Part shown: positions 14,872-22,186 of the stretch, piece by piece
Layout: every line of letters starts with the position of its first letter
Numbering within the stretch: the first letter of the stretch is position 1
Assembly (NCBI RefSeq): GCF_036388275.1
Contig: NZ_DASVSF010000056.1
Coordinates: forward strand, 1-23,740
Direction: 5' to 3'
Source of the DNA: Longimicrobium sp.
Lineage (GTDB): Bacteria; Gemmatimonadota; Gemmatimonadetes; Longimicrobiales; Longimicrobiaceae
DNA length: 23,740 bases
Notes under the pieces: model-generated
Database searches by the model: none
What the model was told of the DNA's origin: nothing
The model's input: only the letters and a program-made list of their open reading frames with translations
Position numbers and translations under genes: made by a program

Positions 14872-17800
14872 TCACCCATGGGTGGCATCGTCGTCGAGCA
14901 GCACGCCCAGGCGCGCGAGCTCCTCCGGGTCGAACTGGGCGAGCAGCGCGTGGACGACGTGCTGGGCGAGCGTGGAAAGCACCGGCTTTTCGAACAGGTC
15001 GGCGATCCCCACCTCCGCGCCCAGCACCTGCCGCACACGCGAGATCACGCGGACGGCCAGGAGCGAGTGGCCGCCCAGCTCGAAGAAGTGGTCGTGGCGG
15101 CCCACCCGCTCCAGGCCCAGCACCTCGGCCCAGATCCCGGCCAGCGCCTCCTCCGTCTCCCCCACAGGCGCCTCGTAGCCACGCGTCGCGAACGCGTCGC
15201 CCTCCGGTGCCGGGAGCTTCCTGCGGTCCACCTTCCCGCTGGCGGTGACCGGGAACGCATCCAGCCGAACGAAGGCCGCCGGCACCATGTACGACGGCAG
15301 CCGCTCGGCCAGGTGCGCCCGCAGCGATTCCACGTCCACTCCCTCGCCGGCCACGCAATACGCCACCAGCCGCGGGTCCCCCGGCGCGTCCTCGCGCGCC
15401 AGCACCACCGCGTCACGCACGCCGGGACACACGGCCAGCCGCGCCTCGATCTCACCCAGCTCGATACGGAAGCCGCGCACCTTCACCTGCACGTCCAGGC
15501 GGCCCAGGTACTCCAGCGTGCCGTCCGCCATCCACCGCACCCGGTCGCCGGTGCGGTACAGCCGCGCGCCCGGCCCGCCGCCGAACGGGTCGGGGACGAA
15601 GCGCTCCGCCGTCATCGCGGGGCGGTCCAGGTAGCCGCGCGCCACCCCGGCGCCGCCCACGTACAGCTCCCCCGCCACGCCGACGGGCACGGGGAGAAGC
15701 GCCGGGTCCAGCACGTACGTCGCCACGTTCGGCAGCGGGCCGCCGATCGCCGCCGCCGGGCCCGGCGCCACGATCTCGCGCGCCGTGACGTCCACGGTGC
15801 ACTCCGTTGGGCCGTAGACGTTGTAGAAGCGCGTGGATACGCGCGACATCCGCTCGCGCAGCTCCTCGTTCACCGCCTCGCCGCCCACCAGCACGAAGCG
15901 CGGGAACGCGCCCTGCCCCAGCCCCTCCGCCAGCGCCAGCCGCAGCAGCGAGGGCGTCATGTCCACCGCATCCACCCGCTCGCGGTTCAGCCACGCCACC
16001 AGCGCCGCGGGGTCGCGGCGCACCGCGTCGGGAACCGGGCAGAGCGCGTGTCCCGCCAGCAGCTGCACGATCTGCTTGACCGACCCGTCGAAGACCAACG
16101 GCGCGTTCACGGCCACGCGCAGCGGGGCGGAGTAGGCCGCGTAGATCCGCGCCTGGAGCGCGGAGAACAGGTTCACCACCGAACCATGCCGCACCATCAC
16201 GCCCTTGGGGCGGCCGGTGGAGCCCGACGTGTAGATGACGTAGGCCAGGTTCTCCGGGGTGGGCCCGGGGCGCGCGGGATTCTCCTCCGCGCACTCCGCC
16301 CAGGCGCCGGCGTCCGCGTCGAGCGCGAGCGCGGGCACGCCGAGCGAGGCGACGCGCTCCAGCAGCGACGCCTGCGTCAGCAGCACCCGCGGGCGGCTGT
16401 CCGCCAGCATCTCGCGCAGCCGCTCCACGGGGTACGACGGGTCCAGCGGAACGTACGCGCCGCCAGCCTTCAGCACCGCCAGCAAGCCGGCCACCGCGTC
16501 GACGCCGCGCTCCAGGCACAGCGCCACGCGCGCATCCGGTCCCACGCCCCGTGACTGGAGGTGGTGCGCCAGCCGGTTCGCCCGCGCGTTCAGCTCCGCG
16601 TAGGTGAGCTCCTCCCCTTCGAAGACCACGGCGGCCGCGCCGGGCGTGCGCAGCACCTGGGCCTCAATCAACTCGTGGAGGCACGTCTCGCGCGGGAAGT
16701 CCGCCGCCGTGCGGTTCCACTCCTCCACCACCCGGGCGCGCTCGTCCGCCGGCATCAACGCCAGCCGCTCCACCGGACGGCTCTCGTCCGCCACCATCCC
16801 CTCCAGCACACGCTCCAGGTATCCTGCGTAGCGCTCCACCGTTTCCCGCTCGAAGAGCGCGGAGGCGTACGTCACGCTCCCGGCGATCCTCCCGCCGCCC
16901 TCCCAGAGCGTCAGCGACAGGTCGACGTTCGCCGTCGCCTGCGCGGGCGGTGCCGGCGCCGTCGGTCCCGCGGCCGGCCGGTCCGGCGGTCCGGCCGGCC
17001 CCATCGGCGCCTGTGCGAGGCCGGCGAGCCCGGTGCCGCCGCCGGGAGCGTTCTGCCAGGTGAACATCGCCTGGAAGAGCGGCGCGTGCGCCATGCTCCG
17101 CGCCGGGTGAACGAGCTCCACCACCTGCTCGAAGGGGATGTCCTGGTGATGCTGCGCGCCGAGCGAGCGCTCCTTCACCCTCGCCAGCAGCTCCGCCACC
17201 GTCGGCGCGTCGGACAGCTCCACGCGCACCGGGAGCATGTTCACGAAGAAGCCGATCAGCGCCTCGATCTCCTCCCGCCCGCGGTTCGCCGTAGGCGTGC
17301 CGACCACCACCTCGTCCTGCCCCGACAGGCGGGAAAGCACCGCCGCCCAGCCGGCGAGGAGCGTCATGTACAGCGTGGTCCCATGCCGCCGGGAAAGCTC
17401 CCGGAGCGCGGCCGAGAGCGCCTCGTCCAGCACCAGGCTCACGGTGGCACCGGAGAAGTCCTGCCGCGCCGGGCGCGCATGGTCCGTCGGGAGCTCCAGC
17501 AGCTCCGGGGCACCGGTGAGCGTTTCCCGCCAGTACTCCGCCTGCTCCCGAAGGACCTCGCCCTCCACCCAGCGACGCTGCCAGGCCGCGTAGTCGGCGT
17601 ACTGCACCGCGAGCGGCGGGAGCGGATCGGGCCGCCCCGCGCGGAACGCGCCGTAGAGGGCGCCCAGCTCGCGGGTGAACACGCCCACGCTCCAGCCGTC
17701 GGAGGCGATGTGGTGCATGGTGATGAGCAGCACGTAGTCGTCTTCGCCGATCTGCACCAGCCGGCCCCGGATCAGAGGCCCGCGCTCCAGATCGAACGGC

Positions 17801-20800
17801 GTGCCCGCCTCCTCCGCCATCAGCCGATGCAGTTCCGCCGGCCCTTGGGCGCGGCCGCGGAGGTCGTGCTCCTTGAGAGGGAACGGGCTCTCCTCCGCCG
17901 GCACGATCCGCTGCACCGGTGCGCCGTCCACCTCGGCGAAGACCGTGCGCAGCGCCTCGTGCCGCGCCAGGATCCGGTCCAGCGCCCGCCGCAGCGCGGC
18001 ACGGTCCACCTCGCCCCGCAGCCGCTGCCGCACGGGGATGTGGAACGCCGTGCCCGCGGCGGCCAGCCGTTCGACGAACCAGAGCCGCTGCTGCGCGAAC
18101 GAGAGCGGGAGATCGCCCCCCCGCTCCACCCGCTCGATCGGCGGCAGCTCGGCGCGCGACGCGGTCTCCAGCCCCCGCGCGAAGTCGGCCAGCACGGGCT
18201 GGGCGAACAGGTCGCGCAGCGCCACCTGCACCGCCAGCCGCTGCCGTACCCGCGAGATCACCTGCACCGCCAGCAGCGAGTGTCCGCCCAGGTCGAAGAA
18301 GCTGTCCCGGCGCCCCACCCGCTCCACGCGCAGCACCTCGGCCCAGATGTCGGCCACCGCCTGCTCGGTCTGCCCCTCCGGCGCCTCGAAGCCGCGCGCG
18401 GCGAGCGCGTCGCCCTCCGGCGCGGGGAGCGCCCCGCGGTCCACCTTGCCCCCGGCGGTCACCGGGAACGCGTCCAGCCGCACGAAGGCCGCCGGCACCA
18501 TGTACGACGGCAGCCGCCCGGCCAGGTGCGCCCGCAGCGATTCCACGTCCAGGCCCTCGTCGGCCAGGCAGTACGCCACCAGCCGCCGTTCGCCGGGCTC
18601 GTCCTCGCGCGCCAGCACCACCGCGTCGCGCACGGCCGCGTGCTCGGCGAGCCGCGCCTCGATCTCACCCAGCTCGATCCGGAAGCCGCGGATCTTCACC
18701 TGGAAGTCGGTGCGCCCCAGGAACTCGATAACCCCGGTGCGTGAGTGCGTTAGTGCGTTAGTGCGGAAGTCCGCGGATCCCGAACCCACTTCCGCACTCA
18801 CGCACTCACGCACTTCCGCACTTTCCTCCCGCCACCGCCCCAGGTCGCCCGTCCGGTACAGGCGCGCCCCCGGCTCACGGGAGAACGGGTCCGGCACGAA
18901 CCGTTCGGCGGTCAGCCCCGGACGGTCCAGGTAGCCGCGCGCCACCTGCCCGCCCCCGATGTACAGCTCTCCCGACACCCCTAGCGGCACCGGCCCGCCC
19001 GCCGAGTCCAGGAGGTAGACGCGCGTGTTCGCCACCGGCCGGCCGATGGAGCGCCAGGTGGCGGGATCGGCCGCCATCTCGCGCATCGTGGCGTTGACCG
19101 TCGTCTCGGTAGGGCCGTACGTGTTCAGGAGCGGTGGCCGGTAGCCGTCCCTCCCGAACCACGCCTGCAGCGCGGCGGGCTCCACCGCCTCGCCGCCGAT
19201 GGCCAGCAGGCGCACGCTCGGCGGGATGACGGCCGAGGGCTCGTCCAGCAGGAGCTGCCAGAAGCGCGTCGGGAGGTCGAGCACGCTCACCCCGTTCTCC
19301 GCGCACCGGCCCCAGAAGGTGTGCGCGCCCTCCAGCCACGCCTCGGTGCGCAGCACCAGCGCCGCCCCCGTGAGGAGCGCGCCGAAGATCTCCTCCACCG
19401 CGGCGTCGAAGGCGACGGAGGCGAACTGCAGGAACCGGTCGCCCGCCCCCAGGCCGAAGCCCGCCTGGACGGCGGCGACCTGACGCCCGACGGCGCGGTG
19501 GGTGACCATCACCCCCTTGGGCCGCCCCGTGGAGCCCGAGGTGTAGATCACGTATGCCAGGTGCTCCGGCTGGAGCGCCCCGCGCCCGGGGTTCGCGTCC
19601 GACCCCGCCGACCCCGCCGACCCCGCTGCCCAGGCGGGTGAGTGGGCGTCCAGCTCGAGCACCGGCACGCCCGTGCCCACGAAGCGCGCGGCGAGCGAGC
19701 CGTGCGCCAGCACCGCCACCGGCGCGCTGTCCTCCACCTGCCAGCGCAGCCGCTCCTCCGGGTACGCCGGGTCGAGCGGGACGTACGCCCCGCCCGCCTT
19801 GAGCACCGCCAGCAGCCCCGCCACCATCTCCGGGGTGCGCTCGGCGCAGATCGCCACGCGCGTGTCCGGGCCCACGCCCCCGGCGCGCAGCCGATGCGCC
19901 AGCCGGTTCGCTCGGGCGTTCAGCTCCGCGTACGTGACCTCCCCGCCCTCGAAGACCACGGCAATTGCCCCGGGCGTCTCCTCCGCCCGCCGCTCGAAGA
20001 GCTCGTGCACGCAGCCGTCGGCGGCGGACGGGAGATCCGTCGCGTTCCACTCCTCCACGACCCGCGCGCGCTCCGCCGGGGACATCAGCGCCAGCCGCGC
20101 CACGCTCCGGCGCTCATCGGCCACCATCTGCGCGAGCACCCGCCGCAGGTAGGCCGCGTGGCGCTCCATCGTCTCCGGGTCGAAGAGCGCCGTCGCGTAC
20201 TCCAGGGAGCCGACGATCCGCCCGCCCCGCTCGGAAAGGGTGAGCGACAGGTCGAACTGCGCCGACGCCTCCCAGGGCTCGCTCGCCGCCGTCCCCGGCC
20301 CCGCCCCCGGCCCAGGCGCCCCCGGGGAGCCCAGCGCCAGCCCCGAAAGCTCCAGGTTGCCTTCGGGCATGTTCAGCCAGTTGAACATCACCTGGAAGAG
20401 CGGCGTGTGCGCCAGGCTGCGCACCGGCTGCAGCAACTCCACCACCTGCTCGAAGGGGATGTCCTGGTGCTGCTGCGCTTCCAGCGCCCGGTCCTTGGCC
20501 CGCCGCAGCAGCTCCGCCACGGTGAGCGAGCCGGAGACGCCCACCCGGATTGCCAGCGTGTTCACGAAGAAGCCGATCAGCCCCTCGATTTCGCGCCGCC
20601 CCCGGCCCGCCACCGGGCTGCCGATCACCACGTCCTCCTGCCCCGAGAGGCGGCTGAGCACCACCGCCCACGCCGCCAGGAACGCCATGTACAGCGTGCC
20701 CCCATGCCGCCGGGCCAGTGCCTTCAGCCCCGCCGTCAGCTCCGCGTCCAGCTCGATCCCCACCTCGCGCCCGGTGAAGTCCTGCCGCGGCGGCCGCGGC

Positions 20801-21555
20801 CGGTCGGTGGGCAGCTCCAGCAGCGCGGGCGCGCCAGCCAGCATCTTCTTCCAGTACTCCGCCTGCCCCTTCAGCACCTCGCCGTCCACCCAGCGCCGCT
20901 GCCACACCGCGTAGTCCGCGTACTGGATCGGCAGCGCGGGAAGCAGGTCCGGCTCGCCGTTGCGGAAGGCGGCGTAGAGCGTGCTCAGCTCACGGGTGAA
21001 CACCCCCATGCTCCACCCGTCGGAGACGATGTGGTGCATGGTGATGTGCAGCACATGGTCATCGTCCGCCATGCGGACCAGGTGCCCGCGGATCAGCGGC
21101 CCGCGGGCCAGGTCGAAGGGCGTGGCCTCCTCCTCGTCCACCAGCCGGCCAAGCTCCGCCCCGGCCTCCGCATGGCCGCGGAGGTCGTGCTCGGCCAGCT
21201 GAAACGGGCTCTCCTCCGCCGGCACGATCCGCTGCACCTGGTCGGCGTCCACCTCGGCGAAGACCGTACGCAGCGCCTCGTGCCGGGCGACCACCCGGTC
21301 CAGCGCGCGGACCAGCGCGTCCCGGTTCAGCTCGCCCCTCAGCCGCAGGTGGGTGGGCATGTGGTAGAGGGCGCCGGGAATCCCGAGCTGGTCCAGGAAC
21401 CAGAGCCGCCACTGCGCAAACGACAGCGGCAGCGGTCCGCTCCGGTCCACCGGCTCGATCTGCGACAGCGTCGGCGCATCCTGTTTGGGCGCGGTGGCCT
21501 CGAGCAGCTCGAGAAGGGCCAGGCGCTCGGCGGTCGAAAGGTTCTGCATGCTCAC
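14872..21555 (-). CDS. two-module nonribosomal peptide synthetase (C-A-T-C-A-T)
   Basis: A 2,227-residue NRPS that adds two residues to a peptide chain. Module 1: condensation (about 40-500, MHHIVSDGW near 174), adenylation (about 540-1040; YTSGSTGRPKGV near 669, NTYGPTETT near 815, GGKVDR Lys near 1037) and carrier (LGGHSLL, Ser1093). Module 2: condensation (from ~1150, MHHIASDGW near 1281), adenylation (about 1650-2110; YTSGSTGRPKG near 1772, NVYGPTECT) and carrier (LGGHSLL, Ser2164). All core motifs are intact, so both modules should be active. There is no epimerisation or thioesterase domain. The first domain is C, so it receives a chain from another protein, and the short C-terminal helix (FDPEELARLGVLL) may dock to a partner. 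Adenylation pocket residues, aligned by eye to GrsA: D-A-E-D-A-G-T-V-N-K and D-G-K-D-L-G-V-V-D-K; the second resembles Glu/Gln codes. Residues 910-940 are repeat-encoded. The start is GTG 21555 or ATG 21549, both without a clear ribosome site. Confidence 0.97.
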   Translation of the reverse strand: MSMQNLSTAERLALLELLEATAPKQDAPTLSQIEPVDRSGPLPLSFAQWRLWFLDQLGIPGALYHMPTHLRLRGELNRDALVRALDRVVARHEALRTVFAEVDADQVQRIVPAEESPFQLAEHDLRGHAEAGAELGRLVDEEEATPFDLARGPLIRGHLVRMADDDHVLHITMHHIVSDGWSMGVFTRELSTLYAAFRNGEPDLLPALPIQYADYAVWQRRWVDGEVLKGQAEYWKKMLAGAPALLELPTDRPRPPRQDFTGREVGIELDAELTAGLKALARRHGGTLYMAFLAAWAVVLSRLSGQEDVVIGSPVAGRGRREIEGLIGFFVNTLAIRVGVSGSLTVAELLRRAKDRALEAQQHQDIPFEQVVELLQPVRSLAHTPLFQVMFNWLNMPEGNLELSGLALGSPGAPGPGAGPGTAASEPWEASAQFDLSLTLSERGGRIVGSLEYATALFDPETMERHAAYLRRVLAQMVADERRSVARLALMSPAERARVVEEWNATDLPSAADGCVHELFERRAEETPGAIAVVFEGGEVTYAELNARANRLAHRLRAGGVGPDTRVAICAERTPEMVAGLLAVLKAGGAYVPLDPAYPEERLRWQVEDSAPVAVLAHGSLAARFVGTGVPVLELDAHSPAWAAGSAGSAGSDANPGRGALQPEHLAYVIYTSGSTGRPKGVMVTHRAVGRQVAAVQAGFGLGAGDRFLQFASVAFDAAVEEIFGALLTGAALVLRTEAWLEGAHTFWGRCAENGVSVLDLPTRFWQLLLDEPSAVIPPSVRLLAIGGEAVEPAALQAWFGRDGYRPPLLNTYGPTETTVNATMREMAADPATWRSIGRPVANTRVYLLDSAGGPVPLGVSGELYIGGGQVARGYLDRPGLTAERFVPDPFSREPGARLYRTGDLGRWREESAEVRECVSAEVGSGSADFRTNALTHSRTGVIEFLGRTDFQVKIRGFRIELGEIEARLAEHAAVRDAVVLAREDEPGERRLVAYCLADEGLDVESLRAHLAGRLPSYMVPAAFVRLDAFPVTAGGKVDRGALPAPEGDALAARGFEAPEGQTEQAVADIWAEVLRVERVGRRDSFFDLGGHSLLAVQVISRVRQRLAVQVALRDLFAQPVLADFARGLETASRAELPPIERVERGGDLPLSFAQQRLWFVERLAAAGTAFHIPVRQRLRGEVDRAALRRALDRILARHEALRTVFAEVDGAPVQRIVPAEESPFPLKEHDLRGRAQGPAELHRLMAEEAGTPFDLERGPLIRGRLVQIGEDDYVLLITMHHIASDGWSVGVFTRELGALYGAFRAGRPDPLPPLAVQYADYAAWQRRWVEGEVLREQAEYWRETLTGAPELLELPTDHARPARQDFSGATVSLVLDEALSAALRELSRRHGTTLYMTLLAGWAAVLSRLSGQDEVVVGTPTANRGREEIEALIGFFVNMLPVRVELSDAPTVAELLARVKERSLGAQHHQDIPFEQVVELVHPARSMAHAPLFQAMFTWQNAPGGGTGLAGLAQAPMGPAGPPDRPAAGPTAPAPPAQATANVDLSLTLWEGGGRIAGSVTYASALFERETVERYAGYLERVLEGMVADESRPVERLALMPADERARVVEEWNRTAADFPRETCLHELIEAQVLRTPGAAAVVFEGEELTYAELNARANRLAHHLQSRGVGPDARVALCLERGVDAVAGLLAVLKAGGAYVPLDPSYPVERLREMLADSRPRVLLTQASLLERVASLGVPALALDADAGAWAECAEENPARPGPTPENLAYVIYTSGSTGRPKGVMVRHGSVVNLFSALQARIYAAYSAPLRVAVNAPLVFDGSVKQIVQLLAGHALCPVPDAVRRDPAALVAWLNRERVDAVDMTPSLLRLALAEGLGQGAFPRFVLVGGEAVNEELRERMSRVSTRFYNVYGPTECTVDVTAREIVAPGPAAAIGGPLPNVATYVLDPALLPVPVGVAGELYVGGAGVARGYLDRPAMTAERFVPDPFGGGPGARLYRTGDRVRWMADGTLEYLGRLDVQVKVRGFRIELGEIEARLAVCPGVRDAVVLAREDAPGDPRLVAYCVAGEGVDVESLRAHLAERLPSYMVPAAFVRLDAFPVTASGKVDRRKLPAPEGDAFATRGYEAPVGETEEALAGIWAEVLGLERVGRHDHFFELGGHSLLAVRVISRVRQVLGAEVGIADLFEKPVLSTLAQHVVHALLAQFDPEELARLGVLLDDDATHG
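18736..18825. repeat. palindromic CGCACT-type element inserted in the NRPS coding sequence
   Basis: Two 26-bp arms (18745-18770 and 18788-18813) are inverted copies with two mismatches, separated by 17 bases, and further repeat units flank them. The element is built of GTGCGTKA / CGCACTCA units, like the copy at 2129-2165. It is read in frame as 31 extra residues (910-940) between adenylation motifs A7 and A8. Confidence 0.85.
19601..19627. repeat. 9-bp tandem repeat in the NRPS adenylation domain
   Basis: GACCCCGCC occurs three times in a row (the last unit ends in T). On the coding strand it gives the Gly-Ser-Ala run AGSAGSAGSDANPG in the loop just before motif A3. Being a multiple of three, copy-number changes keep the frame. 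Confidence 0.7.
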
Positions 21556-21594
21556 GAACGGCTGTCTGGAAAAGTGGTGTACGGCAAGGTTGCG

Positions 21595-22155
21595 TTACGC
21601 GGCCGTTGCGCCGGGCTCGCGAACGAGCCGCGAACCGCGCACGGGTTTCGGGGGGCGCGACGTCGTACGCCGCGCAGGTGGCCACGCCTCGGTGGGACCG
21701 TACCCGTTCAGCAGCCGCACGCCGGCGATCACCAGGCGCACGGTGCGGGCGAGGAGCTCCAGCGCGGGTGCCAGTGCGCCGTGGGGGGTGACGACGCCCA
21801 TCCCCTGCTCCGCCGCCCGCCGCGCCAGCTTCAGCGGCGTCGGGACCTCGCTCCCGCGCATGACGACGCAGGCGCCGGCCGAGCGCGGCGCCTGCGTCTG
21901 CTCCAGCCACACGTGGAACCCGGCCGCGCGAACCGCATCACCCGGTCGGCCGGGGGCGAGCCCGTACGCCGCCGCGGCCGCGCGGCGGCTTCGGCCTACG
22001 CGACCCCGACGCCTGTACCCCGCCCAGCGCTCTACGGTCGCCCGCGCAAAGAGCGCCCTCGCGCCGCTCAGCCGCGCGCCGATTGGCTCCCCCCTCTTGA
22101 AGAGGGTCAGCGTAGGCCGAATCTCGCGGTCTCGTCCGTGGGCACCGCCCCGCAC
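21595..22155 (-). pseudogene. decayed NRPS remnant (end of C domain and pieces of A domain)
   Basis: The 630-bp gap between the two NRPS genes is not empty. A minus-strand frame holds LTLFKRGEPIGARLSGARAL then FARATVERWAGY, which aligns with the end of the condensation domains in the neighbouring NRPS (LTLWEGGGRIAGSVTYASAL). It then has ACVVMRGSEVPTPLKLARRA, TVRLVIAG and RLLNGYGPTE, which match adenylation motifs A4-A5. Between TVRLVIAG and RLLNGYGPTE some 15-20 residues are missing. Just after GPTE the match moves to another frame (ATCAAYDVAPPE), so there is a frameshift. No A1-A3 motifs, carrier site or credible start are present. It is a deleted module, not a working gene. Its cognate downstream parts are lost. 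Confidence 0.75.
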
Positions 22156-22186
22156 ACGCTCGTCCGCGGATCCTCCGAACGGTGCG

